A DNA stretch of 64,000 nt from Phialocephala subalpina (taxonomy: Eukaryota; Ascomycota; Leotiomycetes; Helotiales; Mollisiaceae), in NCBI GenBank assembly GCA_900073065.1, contig FJOG01000031.1:109404-173403 (forward strand), given 5' to 3'. The translations under genes were made by a program, and so were the position numbers. Below, piece after piece: positions 23,947-33,675 of the stretch; within the stretch, counting starts at the first letter, position 1, and every line of letters starts with the position of its first letter. The notes under the pieces were generated by a model that did not search any database, was not told the origin of the DNA, and worked only from the letters and a program-made list of their open reading frames with translations.

Positions 23947-24963
23947 ATGGCACCAACCAAATACGCCGACCGCACCATCCCCAAGATCTCCCTCCACGAC
24001 TTCGAAACCCGAATCGACGAAGTCACAAAAGAGTTGATCCATGCCGCAGAAACAGACGGATTCTTCAGCCTCATCAACCACGGCATCTCCCTCTCCGAAA
24101 TCGAAACCATGTTCGATACATCAGCATCCTTCTTCTCCCTCCCCGACTCTGTCAAATCCACCGTCCCATTCAGCCACTTAAATGCAGGGTGGGAGAAGAA
24201 CGCTCAAATCCGCCCCTCGACCGGACAGCCTGATCAAAAAGAAAGTTATCAGATGCAGTTTGGGAGTAACATGAACGGGATGTGGCTCCCCGAATCCACC
24301 TTACCTGGATTCAAATCCACGAGTTTGGAATTCATGCGCAAGGCTCAGGAAGTGAGCGAGAAACTCATGATTTGCTTCGCGAGAGGACTGGGTTTCGAGG
24401 ATGATTATTTCATCAAAGCGCACGATATCTCGCGGCCGGAATCTCAGACTGTGTTACGACTGCTTCATTACTTCGAAGTCGATAAGTCGATCCCGGTTCC
24501 TGAGGGCTATTATAGGGCTGGAGCGCATGTCGATTGGGATTTTATCACTTTGTTGTTCCAGAGGGCAGGACAGAGTGGGTTGGAGATTTGTCCGGGGAGA
24601 GAAGCGAGCACATCTTTCGGGTTGGGAGATGTTTGGACGAAGGTTGAGCCGCGGCCGAGGGAGATTGTTTGCAATATTGGGGATTTGTTGATGAGTTGGT
24701 CTGATGATAGATTCAAGTCGACATTCCATCGTGTGAAGACACCGAGCGATCCGGAGGTGGACTACTTCGGACCACGGTATAGCATGGCTTTCTTTAATCA
24801 GCCGTGTACAGACGCGGAGATTCAGGGGCCGAGGAAGAAGTATCCGATGGTTACGGGGAAGGAATTCACGCAGGCGGCGATGAATAGGAATTTTGCGGCG
24901 TTGAAGGCGAAGAAGGCGGAGTTGGAGGGGGTGAAGGCGGAGGCTTCTGTTGCTGTTTCGTGA
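23947..24963 (+). CDS. 2-oxoglutarate/Fe(II) oxygenase, isopenicillin-N-synthase-like
   Basis: Intronless, 338 aa, normal length. The DIOX_N motif is present (IPKISLHDFE...ETDGFFSLINHGI). Iron ligands are His194 and Asp196 (AHVDWDF) and His261 (STFHRVK); Arg277 (GPRYSMAFF) is the 2OG-anchoring residue. Such enzymes hydroxylate or oxidatively rearrange small molecules using 2-oxoglutarate and O2. It is a separate, more divergent copy from the oxygenase half of the fusion protein at 10.6-11.8 kb. It lies 1.5 kb downstream of the amidohydrolase on the same strand; a joint pathway is conceivable but not shown. Third positions become G-rich in the second half, without other oddity. Confidence 0.93.
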   Translation: MAPTKYADRTIPKISLHDFETRIDEVTKELIHAAETDGFFSLINHGISLSEIETMFDTSASFFSLPDSVKSTVPFSHLNAGWEKNAQIRPSTGQPDQKESYQMQFGSNMNGMWLPESTLPGFKSTSLEFMRKAQEVSEKLMICFARGLGFEDDYFIKAHDISRPESQTVLRLLHYFEVDKSIPVPEGYYRAGAHVDWDFITLLFQRAGQSGLEICPGREASTSFGLGDVWTKVEPRPREIVCNIGDLLMSWSDDRFKSTFHRVKTPSDPEVDYFGPRYSMAFFNQPCTDAEIQGPRKKYPMVTGKEFTQAAMNRNFAALKAKKAELEGVKAEASVAVS

Positions 24964-25402
24964 GGTGGGCGAGGAGAGATTCGTGTTGTTTTGGTTGCAT
25001 GTCTGTTTGTCCTATAGCAAACGTTTGTCAATATAATCTGTGTTTCTGTATTGGTTCAACTTGCTTTCCAAAATGACCCTTGATCTGCTGGACAATCAAA
25101 CGACCACTATGCAACTGCCTCGGTGAGGACCTTTTGGGAGGCAAAGGGCGAGGGAGAGGCGGAGCATATCTGCCAATGCTCTAGGGATGTTGGGACATTG
25201 ACAACCTCACTTGATCACCCCATAAGACGGACTCCGTGAACAGTTGACTTTTGTATTATACACATCGCTTTTCTGCCACCTGCGCCGCCAAATGCTTCCA
25301 CCCTATGTATCCCTATCCGCCGGTACACAAATTTCCCCACCCGTTCAAACCTCCCCAGTCACGTCATACATTCATACAACCATTCCCTCATCTCCTTCTC
25401 AT
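24964..25402. other. Intergenic, 0.4 kb
   Basis: 3' flanks of two convergent genes. Nothing further supported. Confidence 0.6.
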
Positions 25403-26359
25403 CTACTCAACACGCTTAGTCTTGCTCGCACCACTCTGAACCCGCTTAGCAGCAGGCTTCTTCAAGTGATGCTCGGGAATCCAGCTCTCATCATAAGCCT
25501 TCTGAGCCTCCGCACCAGTAGTAACAGCCGGTCCATCAGCACCAATGACAGAGACTTGCTCATCGACGGGCACAGCCTTCTTTGTTCCTCCGGATGAACG
25601 CTTGGCGCGCTCGCCGCCTTTGCCACCGCGCTTGGTTTGGGGGAAGAGGGCTTCGATCCAGGTTTTGTAGACGAAGTAGAGGGTTCCGGCGAAGGCGGCG
25701 AGGAGGAAGAGGTAGAGGAAGATGCTGGAAATAAAAATTAGCTTGGCAGATTGGGAAGGGTGGAGGGTATACATTTGAGGATCGAAGATAGAGGTAGCTG
25801 GCTCGACGACGCTGACAGTCTCATTGTAGGCTACAACTTGGTAGACGGCACCAGCCTGGTTGGTGACCACAGCGACAAGGTTAAGACGGAGATCTTGGGG
25901 GTGGAGATCGTTGGTAAAGGAGTAAGAAACGGTGCTCTTCTCTCCAGCTGGAATCTCGAGGCCATAGGATGTAGTGCTGAGGTTGCGGATAACGGCAGCG
26001 CTGGGATGAGCATCTAGAGGCAATGGCTGCTGTGTCAAAAGAGCTCCTCCAACCACAGCAAGCGTAACTGGCTCGGCCTCATTGTTGGTGAAATCCAAGA
26101 CAGCTTTTGTCGCGTGACCATTGATGAGCTTGACGCCGAAGACCTCTGATGATGGAAAGCTGGCAGAGGCAGAGACCTTGAGGTTGGGGGCCGTGGGTGG
26201 GCTTTCGAGCTCTTCTTCGACCTGTTCATCGTGACGTTAGCATTTTGACAGTTGACAGCTGAGCTCCAAAATCAGGAATTGACTTACAGCATCTGCAGCA
26301 AAGACGCTGACAGCGCGCAGAGCAAGGAGAGCAAGGGTGGTGTACTTGGAGAAGCCCAT
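25403..26359 (-). CDS. Translocon-associated protein alpha subunit (TRAP-alpha / Irc22 family)
   Basis: Exons: complement of 25403-25724, 25773-26221 and 26288-26359, total 280 aa. A classic signal peptide (MGFSKYTTLALLALRAVSVFA) comes first, then an acidic start (EEELESPPTAPN), a lumenal beta-sandwich domain with FTNNEAEPVTL, SYSFTNDLHPQDLRL and AVVTNQAGAVYQVVAYNETV, then SIFDPQIIFLYLFLLAAF leading into a single membrane helix and a basic cytoplasmic tail (KRGGKGGERAKRSS). The second intron (25725-25772) removes a stretch that would otherwise interrupt the start of the membrane helix; its branch site GCTAAT is visible. The protein sits in the ER membrane next to Sec61 and assists secretory protein insertion. 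Conserved single-copy housekeeping gene. Confidence 0.93.
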
Positions 26360-27763
26360 TATGACGGTCGACGATCAATTGTCAATGTCCTGGAAAGTGT
26401 TGATGTTTTGGAGGTTGGTGATGAATTGTGCTTTGATGCGATCTGGCTATTTGGTAAGCCTAACGCTAGCGGCCGCCACTGACGACCAGCCCCCGAACCC
26501 CTAATTTTCCTCCAACCTTCAAAGTCCCAAGCAACACAGGACATTTCGAGGTCTCTTTTCAAATCTTTAAAAAGCACGCTCGACCTTGAGATCTATACTT
26601 CCAAGTTGCTTCTGGCTGCAACCGAATGTTCTGTACCATTGAATATGGGACACTCTGGGGTACATTTCTGGGATTCAACGCGTGTTGTGTCGCGTGCTCT
26701 GAGACCCGCATGGCAGCATCATCGTCTTTAACCTCAACAGACATCTCATCCTTGGAATACAGTAGTCCGTGTATGACAGGATGAATCTACCAAGATATAC
26801 ATGGCATTGCAGTGTCATTCCAAGCTTTGTAGCTTTGCATGCATGTTCTTTTCTCTCTTTGAAGCTTTTTGTATATTGATGCGCACGCTTGAGAGATTAT
26901 GAGACGAGTTTTGTAGTGTTACAAAGATTTTTGACTGGCGCGAATATTTGCTTTGTTGGATCGGGTCAATCGATCTGGAATCAAGCGGATTGTTCAAAGC
27001 TTTGAGGGACGTTCAATTACATTGTGCGATTCCGTGTTTGTTCCCACGATGCCCAGCTGCCGGTCATTACACCGAAGAAGGAAATGGAGTATCGAGTTTT
27101 CAAACCATTGCTTTCATTAGGCAATTTCCTGCACGGTGCATTCTCTTAGTATCGTTATCAGCACGCATGAAAGTTTAATCTCAAAATGCTTTTGGAAGTC
27201 TAAGAAGCCTGGGGAAGACGCTTTATCATGGCAGTAGCACGTGACTTTACCATTTTCGATTTTTTAATTCTCTACCAGATCGTGGACTGGGAGGTCTTCC
27301 GCCATTGTTCTCGGGAAATTCTTTTGGCTATCCCATTGCTGCGGCGTCATGAGAAAGTTTGTCTGCACTGTGCTGGATGGTCTTATCGATTCTCATTCTT
27401 GCTGCCTCGCCGTATTCATTGCTGCCTTATCAGCGGTCCTATGATGCAATTCCGAAGTTATTTGATCGGCCATGGCCGAGTTGGAAAAGCCTCAAGTCGG
27501 GGTGAAAGATTTTCCGATGGTCTTGGTGCAGGACATAAATTGTTCAAAATGTCAGCGGAGCGCTCCTCCGCTCAGCGCTGACTGCACATCCGTGGCACGG
27601 TTCGAGTCCCCGCATGAGTCAATCGGCTACCCTTCTTCAAGAGATACTGATAAGACAAATTCGACTGTTTAATAGCAACTCATAGCGGCAACACAGAAGG
27701 AAAACGAAAAACAATTAGTCAATTCAATAATTGGTGAGTAAACCAGCACAGAAACTGGGTAGC
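26360..27763. other. Intergenic, 1.4 kb, with a GC-rich hairpin
   Basis: Divergent region between the TRAP-alpha and TPR-SET genes. At 27551-27582 a GC-rich inverted repeat (arms GTCAGCG and CGCTGAC plus inner GAGCG/CGCTC) could form a strong hairpin. Close behind, 27599-27610 resembles a tRNA B-box, but no tRNA fold exists. No coding region supported. Confidence 0.5.
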
Positions 27764-29800
27764 ATGCTACAAAGCTCACATTCGCTTAGCAAAATATCTC
27801 CTGCCACAATGGCTCCGGCTAATCAACGTCACACGATCTTCTTGACTCCAGAGGAGGACAGGCGTTTGCGAAAGACCTTCAAGGACAGATTGCAGAAATG
27901 TCGAGATCTTACAGGCCAGCCGCGAGTTCCCACCGACCCGAAAACTCTCTCGAGCCAAGTGATCCAGGCCGATCTTCTATCTGACATGGGCCAGACGGGT
28001 CGATCCGATGCCGTAGTAGCCTTTCCTGTCGGCAATCCATACCCGCCATGCATAGTCTCACTCCAGGACCTGCAGCCTATAGAACTAGCCGACCTCCTTG
28101 TAGACACGCATCATCGTGGCCGTATGCTCACTGTCCGGCGCGTGTCTCCTGTCGTCAAGCTTCAGGCCTACTCTTGGACAGTTGTACAGAAAATTCCCTC
28201 TGGTGAGACGGAACGGCTGGAGATGTCGCTTCATAAGTCAAAACATGGCCATGACATCTTGGAGTCGGGGAATATATTTCAGATCAAGGAGCCTTATTTC
28301 ACTATTAGCGATCAGGGCGAACCTACGCTCCGAATCGATCATCCATCAGACATTGCTATTCGTAAAGACACTATTCCCACCGAGCGTCCTTTTGAAGTTG
28401 GCGATTCCACAGCTACGATTCCTGATACACAAACTCCTGCTCTACCAACGAAGACACCGAAGGAGTGGAAGGAGGAAGGTAATGCAGCACTCAAACAAAA
28501 AGATCTCCTGCTCGCCCATTCGAACTATACCCAAGGCATCCAACTCGTAACCACAGACGGTACGCCAAAAGAAGACTCGACCTTTGACCTATTCCGCAAC
28601 CGGGCCCACGTCAACCTCGCCCTAAACCGCCTCGATGAAGCAAAAGCCGACGCACTATCCGCTCTCACCAATCTTGGCGACGATCGCCACAAAGAACTCG
28701 ACAGCAAATCCTACTCCCGCGCCGGCATTGCAGCATACAACCTAGGCTCCTTCCAAGAAGCCAAGCAATTCTTTGAAGAGCAATTGAAACTTTCACCTAA
28801 CGACAAAGAAGCAACAATCCGTCTCAAGCAAGCCGAGAAACGCCTAAAGGAGCAAGAAACTGGTTCATACGACTTGAAGAAAATCAAAGCCTCCCTCTTA
28901 ATGGGTCACCGCCCAGTCGACGCCGCAACCTTTACCCGCAATGTCAAGATCAAAGACAGTCCTGGACGTGGTCGCGGTCTCTATGTCACCTGTGCCATAA
29001 AAGCCGGTGATATTGTCATGGCCGAGAAACCATTCTGCGTAGTCTGGGGACATGAAGCCCAAGCTTTGACGGCTATGACATACGATACTCGCCATGACAG
29101 AATCCGAGTCTTCCCTGCCGGCTTGGCCAAATCCATCGTCCAAAAACTCAGTGACAATCCGTCGCAAGTTGAGAAAATTATGGATCTCTACGGTGATTAT
29201 CGAGGTCTTGATAAACAGCTCATTATCCGAGATTCCGGTCCGGTAATCGATACCTTTCAAATCCATGATATTGTTGCGAGGAACGCTTTTGGTCCAGGTC
29301 CGGCATACACAGGCCGCCATCAAGGAGAGCAAGGCGACAGCAACGCAAGCGCAGGTCTTTGGGTAATGGCTGCGTATATAAATCACTCCTGCATCCCCAA
29401 CGCAAAACTAGAGTACATAGGCGACCTAATGCTTATCCGCGCCACTCGCTCCATCTCTGCCAACGAAGAAATCTTTCATAGCTACGAGGGCTCCAACGAC
29501 TTCGACGCTAGGAGCGCTGCGTTGATGAATACTTGGGGCTTTACTTGTGATTGCAAGCTTTGTGAGGCGGAGAAAGCGGATAGTCCGGATGTACGAAAGA
29601 AGCGGGGAGAATTGGAGAAGGAGGCAGATGCCTTTGTGCAAGGAGAAACAGCGAGTGGAGCGAGGAGAATGGTAATTTTGAAGGCGAAAAGGCTGGAAAA
29701 GTCTATCCAAGAGACGTATGATGGGGAGAGGTATAAGGGGTTACCTCGGACGGCGCTGGTGAGTATTCAGAAGTGGATTGCGGAAGCTAGCACTCGATAA
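27764..29800 (+). CDS. TPR and SET domain protein (SMYD-like lysine methyltransferase without MYND finger)
   Basis: Single frame of 678 aa from ATG 27764; the better-placed ATG is 27809 (CACAATGG, 663 aa). A gtgagt at 27734 hints at a 5' UTR intron. Order: an N-terminal conserved region (TPEEDRRLRKTFKDRL), TPR repeats (KEWKEEGNAALKQKD, RNRAHVNLALNRLDEAKADA, AGIAAYNLGSFQEAKQFFEE), then a split SET domain: GRGRGLYVT at its start, the S-adenosylmethionine/catalytic YINHSCIPNA motif, SANEEIFHSYEG, and the post-SET cysteines TCDCKLC. The MYND zinc finger found in animal SMYD proteins is not visible. It ends soon after KGLPRTALV; relatives I know of carry a further helical C-terminal region, so the end may be truncated or need an unrecognised intron (a gtgagt starts at 29759). 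Predicted protein methyltransferase; target unknown. Confidence 0.88.
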   Translation: MLQSSHSLSKISPATMAPANQRHTIFLTPEEDRRLRKTFKDRLQKCRDLTGQPRVPTDPKTLSSQVIQADLLSDMGQTGRSDAVVAFPVGNPYPPCIVSLQDLQPIELADLLVDTHHRGRMLTVRRVSPVVKLQAYSWTVVQKIPSGETERLEMSLHKSKHGHDILESGNIFQIKEPYFTISDQGEPTLRIDHPSDIAIRKDTIPTERPFEVGDSTATIPDTQTPALPTKTPKEWKEEGNAALKQKDLLLAHSNYTQGIQLVTTDGTPKEDSTFDLFRNRAHVNLALNRLDEAKADALSALTNLGDDRHKELDSKSYSRAGIAAYNLGSFQEAKQFFEEQLKLSPNDKEATIRLKQAEKRLKEQETGSYDLKKIKASLLMGHRPVDAATFTRNVKIKDSPGRGRGLYVTCAIKAGDIVMAEKPFCVVWGHEAQALTAMTYDTRHDRIRVFPAGLAKSIVQKLSDNPSQVEKIMDLYGDYRGLDKQLIIRDSGPVIDTFQIHDIVARNAFGPGPAYTGRHQGEQGDSNASAGLWVMAAYINHSCIPNAKLEYIGDLMLIRATRSISANEEIFHSYEGSNDFDARSAALMNTWGFTCDCKLCEAEKADSPDVRKKRGELEKEADAFVQGETASGARRMVILKAKRLEKSIQETYDGERYKGLPRTALVSIQKWIAEASTR

Positions 29801-30698
29801 GTTCTCTCGGATTCTGGGACATTGCCTTTGCTACGACTGCGATGGAGTCCTCAGGCGAATTCCCTGTTGGGGGACTTGGTAGATGGCTTGAATCAAGAAT
29901 ATTGCAATTCTGGAGGCGGTTGGTGGTCCTGAGGGGTGTCGGAAATTCAAATATCTAAGCAGGCTCGCGGTGTTCGAGAAACTAAAGTACCAGAGCTTTA
30001 GGGACATTCGTCAGGACTCGCGCCCTATAGGCTTGTGTAACCCAGGAATCAAGTCGAATAAATTTCTCCAGCTTCTCCCAATTACTTTTGGGCGTGTGTT
30101 CTTAGAGGGTTCGAGGCTCCTCTACAAAGTACCTCCAGTTCCGGGACAATGGCTTGTCGCTTGTTCTGCATATGAGAGGCAGGTGTGGCATGCGGCTTGT
30201 CACTTCCGCAGATTGTATGTCATGCAAACGAATACTGCAGTGCGATAAGCCGATCGGTCGGTCATCGGCTGAGCCCAATAAACTAGCTGACTGACCGGTG
30301 AGGAGGCCTCTAGCTGACTGACTGACGCCGATTAGTTGATCAGCTGGAGACCCCGTTAGCTGATTGACCGGTACGTTTGAAGTCCTTAGTTAATTGGAGG
30401 ATGGATGATGGCTGATCAGTTAGCTGATCGTCTAGCTGATATATCGCACACTCTGGAATACTGAAACTGACCCCAGATCTCTCAAGATCGATGATTGGAG
30501 AGGTTTCAAAGTCTGTCATTATCTGCCTTGTGAGTCCAATTCCCGATTTTTGCTTTTCCACCCTGAATGCTGCCTCGCTGCTGCCTGCCAGCCTTGTCTA
30601 CGCCACCGTCGTCAATTTTTCACGCATAAGTCATCTGTACCTGCTCTGGTACTCGAACCTATTCCTATCCTATCAATCCAAAGTCATCACGCCCCAAA
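29801..30698. other. Intergenic with a motif array
   Basis: 0.9 kb without supported genes; includes the short degenerate array described at 30284-30441. Confidence 0.55.
30284..30441. repeat. Degenerate repeats of TAGCTGAYTGACCGGT
   Basis: Related copies lie at about 30284, 30311, 30332, 30357 and 30421, for example tagctgactgaccggtg, tagctgactgactgacg and tagctgattgaccggta. Spacing is irregular (about 20-60 bp), so this is a decayed or clustered motif array and not a clean tandem repeat. Confidence 0.65.
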
Positions 30699-32811
30699 AT
30701 GTCGTTGAGTTATGTGTCGGAAGTTCCTCCAAGTCAGTCACAGAACGGCCTGGCCTCGCAACGCCTCGAGCTTCTCCTTTCTCAGCTTTGCTCGTAAGGC
30801 CCCATGTCAGCCTTATTTGAAAGTCATGCTTACATAGATTCTCAGAGGAAGACATTCGGTTCAATTTTCACTCAACACCTTCGCCGCCCGTGGGGACAAA
30901 TCGGAGGATGAGGACCCACCTATCCACACACCCAGTCAACCAAGTACGACTCTCGAATACCCATCTTTAGCAGAGGATCAAAAGACGAGGCTCCTGTTTC
31001 TTGAGGCAGGTGCCTATGGAGACCAACTGAGATGCCGTTTAGAGAACGTAAAGTCGCTTCTCAAGCATAGATATCAAGCACTTTCGTATTTTTGGGGCGA
31101 GGAAGGAGGTCCTCATGCAATCTCGTGCGACAAGTCGACACTACCGATTACAGCCAATCTCGACGCGGCCTTGAGACGATTGCGATACCCCAATAGAACC
31201 CGCTGCTTATGGGTTGATGCGATATGTATCAATCAAGCAGATGATGCAGAAAGGAGTCACCAGGTCCAAAATATGCAAGAAATTTACGCATGCGCGTCCA
31301 GAGTTATCATCTGGCTAGGCGAAGAATCCAACGCCGATGAACTTGCCTTCGATTCTTTGCGACGACTCCACCACCGGCAAAGATCTCCTTTGCAACTCGG
31401 ATTGTATAGAAACTACCCGAGACCGAGCCCGTCCGGAAATTGCTACAGACTGACATTGGCTAGTTCTCAAGCGCAGTCATCCAAACCGACATTGGCTGAT
31501 GTTGAGGGCAGTCACGTGGTTGCTTTGCTCTCCCGGGAGTGGTTCCGGCGCACATGGATTATCCAAGAGGCAGCAAGTGCGAAGCACGCTATTGTGATGT
31601 GTGGCATAGAGTCTATGTATTGGGAGCACTTTGCCTCGGCGTGTATGACTTTGCGAGATGGCTCTCTTCCTCTTACTCGATCCGAAAGCGTCGAAGGAGG
31701 AGATGCAACGTATGCTCTTGAAATTATCTCTGCCATCGAGATCGCCAGAAGGGCCCAAAGTGGTCCACTTACCATGTCTCTCTTTCACATCCTCGTCGCT
31801 ACTTGCTCAAGCCACTGCAAAGACGACCGCGACAAGATCTTCGCTGTTATCGGGTTATCAAAATATCCGACAGAGAGAAAACTTTTGTCGCCTAATTACA
31901 AAGTCAGCGAAGACCACGTGTTTCAATTGTTCCAGCAATTCGCAGTCTTCGACAGCATCCACCACCGAAGTTTGAGGATTCTTTCCTGTGCTTCTGGCCC
32001 TCAGAATGACAACAAAGCGCATATACCTTCATGGGTTCCGGATTGGAGGAGATTGAAGAACAGCCATCCTTTCGTTCGATATAGCGACCGGACTCAATTT
32101 TGTGCTTCTGGAAGGATGAGCCCAGAAGCATATTACTCCAATTCACGTGACCTTCTCAATGTTACTGGCAAGATCGTGGACTCGATCGCGCAAATGGGCC
32201 CCGAGTCCAACTTTACCAAAGCTATTGGACTCTTTGAACTAGACGAAAATGTGGCGCTTGATTTAGAAGAGAGCTTCAAGTGGCTGCAAGCGTGTCAATC
32301 ACTAGCGCTGGAGGGGTATGAGGAGACCAAAGCGGAGCGGCAAGAACAGTTCTGGAGGACTATGACATGCGGGTTGACGGGTGAAGGCTTTCCAGTCCCA
32401 AGTCAGTACTCACAGTACTTTGAAAGTTACATGGACTGCCTCGCTACAGCGCCTCGGAGGCTTCGAAACTACTTACTCGGACCGCCGCAATCTCGTCCAG
32501 AATTTCTTCTATCCATGGACGATGTGATGCCAAATTTTCGGCAACATGCACTCGTCGAAGCATCTTTGGATCATTGGGCATCGCCACGTCAGTTTTGTAT
32601 AACGCAGAAAGGTAGGCTAGCATTTGTGCCTAGCACTTCCCAAGAAGGGGACATTATCACTATCCTTTTCGGCGGCGAAGTACCCTACGTTCTTCGACCA
32701 TTAATCGGTTATGGCTGGAACAATGTCATTGGAGAATGTTATGTGGATGGTATTATGTTTGGCAAAGGCTTATCGGATGGTTCGCGATCAAAAGTCTTCC
32801 AGCTGTGGTGA
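30699..32811 (+). CDS. HET domain protein (heterokaryon incompatibility), 686 aa
   Basis: Exons 30699-30793 and 30846-32811. The intron (gtaagg...attctcag) is the only pair I found that links a well-placed ATG (CCAAAATGTCG) in frame to the HET core; total 2061 nt. HET landmarks: ALSYFWGEEG near residue 110, CLWVDAICINQADD near 152, RVIIWLGEES, then EWFRRTWIIQEAASA and a conserved KDDRDKIFAVIGLS. The C-terminus has the usual VPSTSQEGDIITILFGG and PYVLRP motifs and ends SRSKVFQLW. Such proteins trigger cell death when incompatible strains fuse, or act in NLR-like immunity. No second effector or sensor domain is visible. It looks intact. A relic of a related gene end occurs near 43.07 kb. Confidence 0.9.
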
Positions 32812-33675
32812 TTGTTCATGTTTGAAGCAAATCTTTTTTGAGGCGAATGTGTTCCCAGGCAATCTATTTCTGAGGCAAGACGTTTTTCAGTCGGACTTCA
32901 TTGGGAAATATATGATAACAATGTCGACGCGTATTATAGACTACAGTCGTTGCTATAAACTCTTAAACGCTTTCAATCTAGGAGGTAGGCAAGTAGATTT
33001 AAATAGAGGTGAGGCGGTAAAAAGTGTCAGATAGCTGGGATCACGTGGAATAGTGCTATACGACCGATTTAGGCATAGTTCGGGGGTACCCTCCCAGAGT
33101 GTATATATAGCCTGCTAGAACCCTTAGAATCACCAATCCAGTCCCTCTTTTCCATCTGACAAAAAGCATATAGGAAAGGCAGGTGAGGATTAGTAAAGTG
33201 AAATATAGTAACGGTGAGCAGAGCAGCGATATGGTATGTGCGCGGCGTCTTCGCGCGATAATGGAGGGAAGACGATGAAGAGGCTTCGAAATGAGGCTGT
33301 CGGCAGTCTTCTGACGTCGTCGTGGCGAGAGGTACAATAGGAGTGACGGCCCCGGTAAGGCTTAAGAGGTCATGATACAACCCCGGTTGGTCTTTATTTG
33401 GGGACTGGGGTTTTGAAAGGTCAGTTATTCATGGTGAGAGGGTTAGTAAGGACACTAATCGCTCCAGTGATACGAATGTTTGTAATTGGCCGGCCCAATT
33501 GAGTGACGACACGAGAATCTGCGTCACCCTGATATTGACATCACCATCACCGCGAGAAGGATTCGAGATAGCAGCCCCAATGATGGAATTTTATAAATCA
33601 GAGTTAAGTTAAACATCCAGGTTTTTCCAGGTATCAAGTCGTGGCAGAAGTGATATCTGGTCAAGTTTGGTCACA
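32812..33675. other. Intergenic, 0.9 kb
   Basis: No supported genes; short ORFs at 33056-33380 on the minus strand have no motif. Promoter side of the HSPA12-like gene at the right end. Confidence 0.55.

Noticed and set aside
27560..27620. tRNA candidate (ggttcgagtccc)
   Set aside because: The T-stem pairs at only three of five positions, and no acceptor stem or anticodon arm can be drawn.
30100..30130. Second T-arm-like hairpin (gggttcgaggctcc)
   Set aside because: A local TAGAGG/CCTCTA hairpin only; no A-box or cloverleaf.
30491..30820. Alternative N-terminal exon for the HET gene
   Set aside because: It can be spliced in frame to an acceptor ending at 30837, but its translation is unlike a HET N-terminus, while ATG 30699 with the acceptor ending at 30845 gives a better start and context.
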